The notes below the pieces were generated by a model. It had not been told where the DNA came from, made no database searches, and saw only the letters and a list, made by a program, of their open reading frames with translations. 5,768 bases of DNA from JBGPLJ01 sp041486385. Lineage in GTDB: Bacteria; Pseudomonadota; Gammaproteobacteria; Steroidobacterales; Steroidobacteraceae. Of the stretch, positions 1 through 5,768 are shown in pieces. Each line of letters begins with the position of its first letter. Positions within the stretch are counted from its first letter, which is position 1. A program made the position numbers and the translations under genes. The stretch lies in the NCBI GenBank assembly GCA_041486385.1, contig JBGPLJ010000241.1:1-5768 (forward strand), read 5' to 3'.

Positions 1-1476
1 CCTGCACGCCTCGCGTTGAACGTGTCGCCATGAGGAGAGAACAGCCGCAGCGAGCCGATCCACGTCGGGCTCAGTGAGCGGCGCCGAGATCAGCGAGAGC
101 CGGAGCACCCAGAGATCGCGCCACTCGGCCCCGCCGGCGAGGCAGATATTGTCGGCCTGCAGCCGCGCGATCGTTGCTCGTGTGAGTGCATTGCGCTCAT
201 CAGCCGTCCCATGACCAAAGTTCACGATCAATTGGTTCAGTTGCACCGTATTCAGCACATGCACGCCCGGCTCGGACGCAAGGCGGCTCGCGAGCCGGCG
301 CGCGAAGGCGCAATGGCGTCGCACCATGTCTCCAACACCTCGGCGGCCGAGCGCACGAAGCTGTGCCCAAAGGGCGAAGCCCCTGGCGCGACGAGACAGC
401 TCCGGCGCAAATTGGCCCGGATCGTATTCCGCGTCGCCGGTCAGAGGCAGGTAGCTCGCCGTAATCGACATGGCGCGCCGATGCGCCTGCGCGTCCCGAA
501 CAACAGCGAAGCCGCTGTCGTACGGCAGCTGCAGCCACTTGTGCCCATCGATCGACCACGAATCCGCATCTTCCAGTCCGGCGGTGAGGTCAGCCATCTC
601 TGGCACAGCGCGCGCCCAGAGCCCGAAAGCGCCATCGACATGGAGCCACGCGCCATGTTCCCGGCATGTGTGGACGATCGCTGGCATCGGATCGAAGGCG
701 CCCGTATTCATCTGACCCGCTTGTGCGATGACGATCGCTGGCCCGGTGCCCTCAGTTAGCCCCGCCGCGAGTGCCGCCGCGTCCATCCGGCCGTCGGCGT
801 CAGTGCGCACGCGCACCGCTCGCGTCCCGAAGCCGAGATAGCGCAACGCTGCGAGAATGGTCACGTGCGCATCGTCGCCGAGAAACACTCTCACGCGTGG
901 GGCACCGGTAAGCCCTTCGGCTTCCACGTCCCAGCCCACTCGTGCCAGGACCGCACTGCGCGCGGCAGCCAGGCAAACGAAGCTCGCCATCGTGGCGCCG
1001 GTGACAAAACCGACGGAGCATTCCTGCGGCAACTGCACGATGTCGAGCAACCATCGCGCGGCAACCTTTTCGGCCATCGCAGCCGCGGGTGAGCAGGCAT
1101 AGGCGGCTGCGTTCTGTCCCCACGCGCTGGTCAGCATGTCGGCCGCGACGCCGACCGGATGAGATGAGCCGATCACCCAACCGAAGAAACGCGGCCCGGT
1201 GGATGCCGTGAGGCCCGGCTCTGCGGCTGCATTCAGTGCATCGATGACGGCCAATGGATCGTCGCCGACTTCGGGCGTCGGCCCATCGAACCGAGCTTGC
1301 AGCTCGTCGGCCGGAATCACCGACCGTGGCGGTCGGTCGCCAATCCGGTCGCGGAAGCCGCTCGCGTGCTGAAGTGCACGCTCGAAGAGCCTGGCGTGCA
1401 GCGTCGCGTCGGTTGATTTGTTGCCGCCGACATCCGGCCCGGTGCAGGCAGGCCGCTGCGGAATTCTCGCGGTCAT
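1..1476 (-). CDS. Group II pyridoxal-phosphate-dependent decarboxylase (aromatic/acidic amino-acid decarboxylase family), 3' end cut by window edge
   Basis: This frame stays open for 492 codons from the ATG at 1476-1474 to the window edge, with no stop, so the C-terminus is missing. It is already about as long as the family usually is, so little should be lost. Visible signatures include the N-terminal substrate-side stretch TGPRFFGWVIG (residues 93-103) and a glycine-rich GFVTGATMAS segment (156-165) that should contact the PLP phosphate. H204 in GDDAHVTIL is the likely ring-stacking histidine. D281 in HVDGAFG should pair with the pyridine nitrogen, and K313 in SIDGHKW is the Schiff-base lysine. 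By family knowledge the enzyme is cytosolic and removes the alpha-carboxylate of an L-amino acid to give an amine. The substrate cannot be read from the sequence. Databases often label this bacterial subgroup 'aspartate aminotransferase family', but the DGHKW/HVDGAFG pattern fits the group II decarboxylase fold. The start lies one base after the previous stop and has no good Shine-Dalgarno, so translational coupling is likely. Confidence 0.9.
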   Translation of the reverse strand, partial: MTARIPQRPACTGPDVGGNKSTDATLHARLFERALQHASGFRDRIGDRPPRSVIPADELQARFDGPTPEVGDDPLAVIDALNAAAEPGLTASTGPRFFGWVIGSSHPVGVAADMLTSAWGQNAAAYACSPAAAMAEKVAARWLLDIVQLPQECSVGFVTGATMASFVCLAAARSAVLARVGWDVEAEGLTGAPRVRVFLGDDAHVTILAALRYLGFGTRAVRVRTDADGRMDAAALAAGLTEGTGPAIVIAQAGQMNTGAFDPMPAIVHTCREHGAWLHVDGAFGLWARAVPEMADLTAGLEDADSWSIDGHKWLQLPYDSGFAVVRDAQAHRRAMSITASYLPLTGDAEYDPGQFAPELSRRARGFALWAQLRALGRRGVGDMVRRHCAFARRLASRLASEPGVHVLNTVQLNQLIVNFGHGTADERNALTRATIARLQADNICLAGGAEWRDLWVLRLSLISAPLTEPDVDRLAAAVLSSWRHVQREACR

Positions 1477-1477
1477 A

Positions 1478-2080
1478 TCAGGTTCGCACTTCGGTTTTCA
1501 CTGGACGACATCGTGGCCGGCCGTAGGTCACTGCAGCACGTATTTCAGCCGGCGCGGCTGCGACGAGCTGGTGATCGGGCCGTGCTCCGAGCGCATCGTT
1601 AACCGCCGAGAATGCGAGCCGGAATGCGACATGCAAGGTCGCTTCAAAGATTTCCAGATCCGAAAGACCGGCCGTGCGCAGATTCTCGACCTGCACCGCC
1701 TCGGCGCCGTTGGGATCACGGACGATCTGCTCGGCCCACTGCCTCAATGCGACTTCGCGAGCGGTAGATGCGGCAGGATCAGCACCGCGCAGAACCTCGG
1801 CAGCGGCCGCTGCGCCGCGCATTCTGGCGAGTTTCGTGCCCCAGGCGAGCGAACAGTATGAGTCGCCAAGAATGCGCGCAGATGTGCACGCGAGGAGCGC
1901 AATTTCTCTGGCCGTCAAACTGGACCGTTGAATCAGCTGCTTGCGCACGAGAGCGAAGCCTTCCGCCAAATCAGGGCGCCAGGCCCAGGCTCGTTCGAAA
2001 TTCATCACATAACCGCATGCTGCACGTTCCTTCTCGAGGTACACAGCGGCTTCAGCAGTGCTCGGCTCATTCAGAAACAT
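1478..2080 (-). CDS. AhpD-like / carboxymuconolactone decarboxylase-fold protein with a non-canonical active site
   Basis: The product has 200 residues and is predicted to be soluble and all-helical. The AhpD/CMD fold is suggested by the helix SLTAREIALLAC (54-65), followed by GDSYCSLAWG (72-81) where AhpD-like proteins carry the CXXC-X3-H motif, and by the late helix FRLAFSAVNDALG (153-165), which matches the usual C-terminal helix of this superfamily. Cys76 aligns with the second cysteine. The first cysteine position is Asp73 and the relay histidine position is Trp80. The standard dithiol peroxidase chemistry is therefore not supported, and the activity is unknown. It could be a one-cysteine redox protein, a lyase-like member or a binding protein. 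The ATG at 2080-2078 is preceded by GGGAG 7 nt upstream. The gene starts 17 bp after the methyltransferase stop and ends one base before the decarboxylase start, so it sits in the middle of an operon. Confidence 0.85.
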   Translation of the reverse strand: MFLNEPSTAEAAVYLEKERAACGYVMNFERAWAWRPDLAEGFALVRKQLIQRSSLTAREIALLACTSARILGDSYCSLAWGTKLARMRGAAAAAEVLRGADPAASTAREVALRQWAEQIVRDPNGAEAVQVENLRTAGLSDLEIFEATLHVAFRLAFSAVNDALGARPDHQLVAAAPAEIRAAVTYGRPRCRPVKTEVRT

Positions 2081-2087
2081 TGCCCTT

Positions 2088-2092
2088 CTCCC
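2088..2092 (-). promoter_or_regulatory. Ribosome binding site of the AhpD-like gene
   Basis: On the minus strand GGGAG lies 7 nt before the ATG at 2080, inside the 17-nt gap after the methyltransferase stop. It supports that start and independent ribosome loading within the operon. A second purine run (GAAGGG) sits closer to the ATG. Confidence 0.6.
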
Positions 2093-2097
2093 TCGTG

Positions 2098-2871
2098 TCA
2101 GTTCCGCAGCTGACTTTCGCTGGAAGCGAGCGTCGCGCGTGGAGATCCGCGAAGCCGCGGCACGAGCATGGGCGTACGCCGTCTGTATTCGACATAGTCA
2201 TTGCCGAACGCGGTGATAAGGTCGCGCTCTTCGAGCTGGATCGCGATCAGGATGTAGGCTGTCGTCATCACCGCAAAGATCAGATGCGCCACGGTCATGA
2301 CGGGCGCGGCCCAGAAGATGACCAGCCAGCCGATATAGAGCGGATGGCGTACCAGTCTATAAAGGCTGGGCGTGCGGAATTGCGGGGGACGGTAATTCTT
2401 TCCCGCGAGGCGCCGCCAGACCTGCGTCAACCCGAACAGATCGAAGTGATCGATCAGAAATGTCGTATAGAGAAGCAAGAGCCAGCCGAACAGGTAGAGA
2501 CCGATTACGGACAAGCGGCCGATCCCCTCGTGGGCAATCCACACCACTCCACCGATCGGCTGCCAATGGACGAACAGCGCCACCAAGGTGAGCGAGCTCA
2601 CGAGAACATACGTGCTGCGTTCTGCTGCTTCGGGAATGACTCGCGTCCACCAGCGCTTAAAGGCGGGCCGGGCCATGCCGCTATGCTGGACCGCGAATGC
2701 CGCCAGCAGGCCCAAGTCGATCGCCAAGGCCTCAGTCAGGGGGCGAGCCGGAGCGCCATCGAGCAGGGTAGGCGTGAGAAAGCCCCCGATGAAGCCAATG
2801 CCGTAGAGAAAAACGCCAAGGAAGAGTGCGTAAGAAACAAGACCGTAGATGAATATTCCGATGCGTGACAT
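2098..2871 (-). CDS. mddA: Integral-membrane methyltransferase, MddA-like (methanethiol S-methyltransferase; ICMT/NnrU-related)
   Basis: The product has 257 residues and about five hydrophobic segments (roughly 5-30, 46-64, 86-104, 117-141 and 178-210), so it is an inner-membrane protein. The motif QHSGMARPAFKRWWTR (62-77) followed by ERSTYVLVSSL (84-94) is typical of MddA-type proteins. The C-terminal half has the isoprenylcysteine-methyltransferase-like SAM-site pattern: RHPLYIGW (175-182), LEERDL (213-218) and FGNDYVEYRRR (222-232). Length and order match MddA, which methylates methanethiol with SAM to give dimethyl sulfide. This makes MddA the best call, but a close relative acting on another thiol or small molecule cannot be excluded. 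The start is firm because AAAGGAGG lies 5 nt upstream of the ATG. It is the first gene of the three-gene cluster, with the AhpD-like gene 17 bp downstream. The C-terminal 20 residues or so are polar and unremarkable. Confidence 0.82.
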   Translation of the reverse strand: MSRIGIFIYGLVSYALFLGVFLYGIGFIGGFLTPTLLDGAPARPLTEALAIDLGLLAAFAVQHSGMARPAFKRWWTRVIPEAAERSTYVLVSSLTLVALFVHWQPIGGVVWIAHEGIGRLSVIGLYLFGWLLLLYTTFLIDHFDLFGLTQVWRRLAGKNYRPPQFRTPSLYRLVRHPLYIGWLVIFWAAPVMTVAHLIFAVMTTAYILIAIQLEERDLITAFGNDYVEYRRRTPMLVPRLRGSPRATLASSESQLRN

Positions 2872-2876
2872 GGCCG

Positions 2877-2884
2877 CCTCCTTT
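2877..2884 (-). promoter_or_regulatory. Strong Shine-Dalgarno of the mddA-like gene
   Basis: AAAGGAGG on the minus strand is separated by 5 nt from the ATG at 2871. It is the strongest ribosome binding site in the window and fixes the methyltransferase start. It contrasts with the weak sites of the regulator and the decarboxylase. Confidence 0.8.
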
Positions 2885-2894
2885 CAGTGGCGTA

Positions 2895-2914
2895 ATCCTG
2901 CGGAGCGGCAGGAT
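2895..2914 (-). repeat. Perfect inverted repeat (7-bp arms, 6-nt loop) in the mddA leader
   Basis: The arms ATCCTGC (2895-2901) and GCAGGAT (2908-2914) are exact reverse complements around a 6-nt loop. The stem ends 23 nt before the mddA start, just upstream of its Shine-Dalgarno. No T-run follows on the minus strand, so it is not a typical intrinsic terminator of the regulator gene. It could be a transcription-factor half-site pair or an mRNA leader stem. The remainder of the gap 2872-2972 shows no convincing -35/-10 pair. It does hold an 8-bp palindrome TTTGCAAA at 2958-2965, close to the regulator stop. Confidence 0.45.
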
Positions 2915-2972
2915 GAGGGGCCGGCAGGCAGGCCGCATCGGGGGCCGCCACCCATCTTTTGCAAAGGAACCC

Positions 2973-5591
2973 CTAGTTCTTGCGTTCGGTCAGGAGGCCG
3001 CGCTTGCGCGCGGCGTCCGCTGCTTCGTGGCGCGTGCTTGCGCCAAGCCGCGCCATGATCGCGGATACGTGATGCTCGGTGGTCTTTGGCGAGATGTAGA
3101 GTCGCCCCGCAATTTCGGCGTTGCTTAAGCCCTCAATGACGAGAGCGAGCACTTGCGATTGCCGGCGGGTCAGTCCTGCGGGGCTGGCGCGCGTTTCAGC
3201 AATCGGCCCCCGCGGTACCGCTCGCGTGCCGCCTGCGCGCATCTGCCGGCGTAGACGCGCGGCTGCAGGTGCAGCGCCCATCCCATCGAAGAGCGCCAAT
3301 GCCTCGCGCTGAGCCGCCTCATCGCCCGCGGAAAGTGCGATCGCCTGCTCGTACACGCAGCCCAATTCGCTCCAGGCGTTGGCCGCCTCGAGCCATGCGC
3401 CCGCAATGTGCGCTTGGTGCGCGGGCCGAAGCCGACTCATGATCTCGTCGGGAATCTGCATCGGCTCGCCCAATATTTTCAGCCACAGCGCCGTGTCGGC
3501 GAGGGTCCAACTCTGCCCTTGCGCGCGAAGCGCAGTATCGAACGCCGCGCGCAGACGCTCGCGCGCGCCTGGCCGGGGAAGTCCCAGCCAGAGTGCCTCG
3601 GCGTCGACCACGGCGAGCGGCGCACGACGCATGATGTCCCGCTGTGCCGTCGGCATGGAGCGCGCCTCATCGAGCGCAGCGTCCTCCGGCAGGCCCATTC
3701 TGATCCGGGCACGAGCCAGTACGATCTGCGCATTGAAGCGGATCGTGCCGCGTGGGTAGGGTCCGCAGATCACGAACTCCGCTTCAGCCAAAGCGTCCTG
3801 CGTGCGCCCCAGATCGAGCAGTGCGATGGCGCGCGTTCCACGCATGTACGCTTCGAGGGGCGCGTTGTCGCGTGCCACGGCCGCGTTGATGCCCTCCTCG
3901 ATATATTCGAAAAGGCGCCGATAACGCCGATCGCTGGTCAGCATGTAAACGAGGTTGGAATAGAGCCGCGGCAACAGGTCGGGCTCACCGCGCTGGCGCG
4001 CCTCGACAATCGCGGCAAGGAGGTGAGGCACTCCCGCCTCGACATCGGTTGAACAGCGCGTGACAGTGGCGTTGGTCAGCGCGTGGAGGTAGATGTCCGA
4101 ACGTCCCAACGCTTCCGCACGCGCCATCGCCTCCAGTGCGCGCGGAAGCGCCTGGTCATTGCGATCGGCCAGCATGTCCAGCTGCGACTGGCCACTGAGT
4201 GCCATCGCATATTGCCAGGTCTCCTGGTGATCGCGCATGACCTCTAACGCTTCCTGGGATTGCTGCTCGGCGAGTTCTGGCTGGCCGTGCTGCCAATACA
4301 AACGTGCGGAAATGCGCAACGCATTGCCGAGACCCACGATGTCTCCGGCGCGCTTGCGGGCCGCGATCGCCTCCTCGATGGCCGCCATCGCCATGTCAAA
4401 GGCGCCGCATTGCTCGCCCGTCTCTGCTTGCCGCTCCAGAAGTGCGGCGCGCTCGACATTTGAGAGCCACGCACCACGCTCGAGTGCGCGCGCCAGATGT
4501 GCAACGCTTTCCCTGTGCGCGCCGAGCGCGCCCGCCTCGTCGGCCGCGCGCAGCGAATAGGTGACGAGGTCTTCAAGCGCCGCGGCCTCTTGCGCGTGGT
4601 GCGCGAGCTCGGCGGCCCTCACATGCTCCCGACCTTTGAGCAGTTCAAGCGCTGCTGCATGCAATTCGCGTCGCCGCAACGGAGATATCGCATCGCGCAC
4701 GGCCCGCCGCGCCAATTCATGGCGAAACGCCAGCGTTTCGCCGGTGGCGGTGAGCATACCGCCCCGCATGCATTCCTCGACGCCGGCGTGGGCGCTGTCC
4801 TGCGCCAGCACGCGCAACATCTCTTGATCGATCTGGCGTGGAAAGATCGAGGCGCAATCCAGCGTGCGGCGCGCATGCGAACTCAGCCGCGACGTGCGCG
4901 CCAGAGTGGCGTCGCGCACGCTGTGCGGAACAGCGGATCTCTCCGTTGCGAGAAACTCGGTGACATGGAATGGGTTTCCGCCCGTCGCCTCGAAGATCTC
5001 CCGTGCGGCACGACCGCTTTGCTCAGCCAGTACGGATACGGCATCGGGCGAAAGCGGCTGCAGCTCGATGCGCTCGCGGCAGTCGCGCGGCATGTCCGCC
5101 CACAGCGTGGCCAGACGCGATTGTGAAGACGCCTCGTCATTGCGAAACGTCGCGACGATCAGAATGGGTGCCGCACGGATACGCCGGCCCAGGTAGCGGA
5201 AGAGTTCGAGCGTCGGATCGTCGGCCCAATGGATGTCCTCAAGCAACAGCAACCCCGGATCACGACCCGATGTCAGCAAACGCAGCAGCGCTTCGAAGGT
5301 CGCCAGCTGGCTCGTGGCCGATACCGAAAATCGCCCCTGGCTGTCGCGCGCGATATCGCGCAGCGGACCCAGGGGCTCAGGCGTCGCCAGTTGCTCGCAG
5401 CCGCCGACGTAGACCCGCGCGTCCCGGCGGTGCGTCTCCGTGAAACTCAGGGCGAGGGAAGTCTTGCCGATCCCAGCCTCGCCCTCGATCGAAACCACGT
5501 GACCGTGGCCGGCCCGCGCCGCTTGTAATGCCTCTTCCAACCGGGCCCGCGGTTCCTCGCGCTCGAGCAGTTTGGTGTGAACGGGTGTCAT
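2973..5591 (-). CDS. LAL/STAND-type transcriptional regulator: AAA-like ATPase, helical-repeat sensor region, C-terminal LuxR helix-turn-helix
   Basis: The product has 872 residues from the chosen ATG. The N-terminal ATPase carries Walker A GEAGIGKT (37-44), Walker B LLLLEDIHWADD (114-125) and ATFR (147-150). GGNPFHVTEFL (204-214) and FRHELARRAV (289-298) are landmarks typical of large LuxR-family ATPases. Residues about 320-790 are Ala/Leu/Glu-rich amphipathic helices resembling TPR-like repeats, the usual ligand- or partner-sensing part. The LuxR HTH occupies about 806-866, with recognition-helix region SPKTTEHHVSAIMARLG (834-850). By family knowledge, ATP/ADP state and an inducer control multimerisation and promoter activation; the inducer is unknown. 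The frame is open to an ATG at 5711 (912 residues). The start at 5591 is preferred because LLEREEPRARL, where family members normally begin, follows it directly, and the extra 40 codons lack family similarity and GC3 bias. Its own Shine-Dalgarno is weak (AGG, 3 nt away). The stop is 101 bp before the mddA-like gene, its probable target or co-transcribed neighbour. Confidence 0.92.
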   Translation of the reverse strand: MTPVHTKLLEREEPRARLEEALQAARAGHGHVVSIEGEAGIGKTSLALSFTETHRRDARVYVGGCEQLATPEPLGPLRDIARDSQGRFSVSATSQLATFEALLRLLTSGRDPGLLLLEDIHWADDPTLELFRYLGRRIRAAPILIVATFRNDEASSQSRLATLWADMPRDCRERIELQPLSPDAVSVLAEQSGRAAREIFEATGGNPFHVTEFLATERSAVPHSVRDATLARTSRLSSHARRTLDCASIFPRQIDQEMLRVLAQDSAHAGVEECMRGGMLTATGETLAFRHELARRAVRDAISPLRRRELHAAALELLKGREHVRAAELAHHAQEAAALEDLVTYSLRAADEAGALGAHRESVAHLARALERGAWLSNVERAALLERQAETGEQCGAFDMAMAAIEEAIAARKRAGDIVGLGNALRISARLYWQHGQPELAEQQSQEALEVMRDHQETWQYAMALSGQSQLDMLADRNDQALPRALEAMARAEALGRSDIYLHALTNATVTRCSTDVEAGVPHLLAAIVEARQRGEPDLLPRLYSNLVYMLTSDRRYRRLFEYIEEGINAAVARDNAPLEAYMRGTRAIALLDLGRTQDALAEAEFVICGPYPRGTIRFNAQIVLARARIRMGLPEDAALDEARSMPTAQRDIMRRAPLAVVDAEALWLGLPRPGARERLRAAFDTALRAQGQSWTLADTALWLKILGEPMQIPDEIMSRLRPAHQAHIAGAWLEAANAWSELGCVYEQAIALSAGDEAAQREALALFDGMGAAPAAARLRRQMRAGGTRAVPRGPIAETRASPAGLTRRQSQVLALVIEGLSNAEIAGRLYISPKTTEHHVSAIMARLGASTRHEAADAARKRGLLTERKN

Positions 5592-5768
5592 CTGCCTAAG
5601 CTTAGCTGCGTCCGCGACAGTCCGGAATGGGCTAGACGCCCGCCGTTTCGGCGATGGGGTCAAACTCATTCGCAGCATACCAGGAGCGATTCCCCTCTCG
5701 ACAAGGCACATCGTGCTGATCTAGTATTCAATAGACTACTTGAATACTGGTGAATCCGAAAGATGCGC
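5592..5768. other. Upstream non-coding region of the regulator gene
   Basis: This 177-bp stretch is less GC-rich than the genes, most clearly after 5711. It holds a 10-bp palindrome CTAAGCTTAG at 5596-5605 directly before the chosen start, alternative in-frame ATGs at 5711, 5678 and 5669 without good Shine-Dalgarno sites, and the inverted repeat at 5723-5748. I find no convincing -35/-10 pair on either strand. A plus-strand ATG at 5763 could be the start of a divergent gene, but too little sequence remains to judge. Confidence 0.5.
5723..5748. promoter_or_regulatory. Candidate operator: perfect inverted repeat with 9-bp arms, 8-bp spacer
   Basis: AGTATTCAA (5723-5731) and TTGAATACT (5740-5748) are exact reverse complements separated by 8 bp, with arm centres 17 bp apart. 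The element is AT-rich in an otherwise GC-rich window and lies 132 bp upstream of the chosen regulator start. No T-tract follows it on either strand and no gene is seen ending there, so a dimeric regulator site is more likely than a terminator. A further TGAAT occurs at 5751-5755, 10 bp after the TGAAT of the right arm. It may control the regulator, a divergent gene beyond the window, or both. The binding protein is unknown. Confidence 0.6.

Noticed and set aside
211..759. 182-codon plus-strand open frame
   Set aside because: It lies antisense to the PLP decarboxylase over its catalytic lysine region, and its translation has no family features.
800..1180. 126-codon minus-strand frame inside the decarboxylase region
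   Set aside because: It is out of frame with the 492-codon frame that carries the PLP motifs; its translation is Arg/Cys-rich with no recognisable motif.
1768..2868. 366-codon plus-strand open frame opposite the MddA-like gene and part of the AhpD-like gene
   Set aside because: The translation is low-complexity, Arg/Gln/Glu-rich with no recognisable domain. It is antisense to two well-supported genes, and long antisense frames are common in GC-rich DNA.
2895..2914. Intrinsic terminator of the regulator gene
   Set aside because: The stem is only 7 bp and the minus-strand sequence after it (TACGCCACTG) has no T-run.
3408..4052. 214-codon plus-strand open frame (and another at 4497-5126)
   Set aside because: Both are antisense shadows of the regulator, whose minus-strand frame is continuous and has clear ATPase and HTH motifs.
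5763..5768. Plus-strand ATG as the start of a divergent gene
   Set aside because: Only two codons remain and there is no convincing Shine-Dalgarno, so it cannot be supported.

Overview
The window is GC-rich, with strong GC bias at third codon positions. It looks like accessory chromosomal DNA from a high-GC bacterium. The gene families (a LuxR-type regulator with an N-terminal ATPase, an MddA-like methyltransferase, an AhpD-fold protein and a group II PLP decarboxylase) fit a soil-type proteobacterium, but no marker gene fixes the taxon. All four genes lie on the minus strand, so transcription runs from high to low coordinates.

In transcription order, positions 5592-5768 are a non-coding upstream region with a perfect 9-bp-arm inverted repeat at 5723-5748. 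Next is a large ATPase/LuxR regulator of the LAL/STAND type (2973-5591). A 101-bp gap (2872-2972) carries a small perfect stem and a consensus Shine-Dalgarno. It is followed by an integral-membrane methyltransferase resembling methanethiol S-methyltransferase MddA (2098-2871), an AhpD/carboxymuconolactone-decarboxylase-fold protein (1478-2080), and a group II PLP-dependent amino-acid decarboxylase (1-1476) whose 3' end runs off the window edge.

The last three genes are tightly packed: 17 bp between the first two, then 1 bp (TGA-T-ATG). They are very likely one transcript. The regulator is on the same strand just upstream and is the obvious candidate to control them. Both downstream enzymes could belong to small-molecule metabolism: SAM-dependent methylation, perhaps of methanethiol to dimethyl sulfide, and decarboxylation of an amino acid. 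No shared substrate is known, so a common pathway is inference.

There are no RNA genes, insertion sequences, CRISPR arrays or prophage features. The long plus-strand reading frames are antisense shadows of the minus-strand genes.
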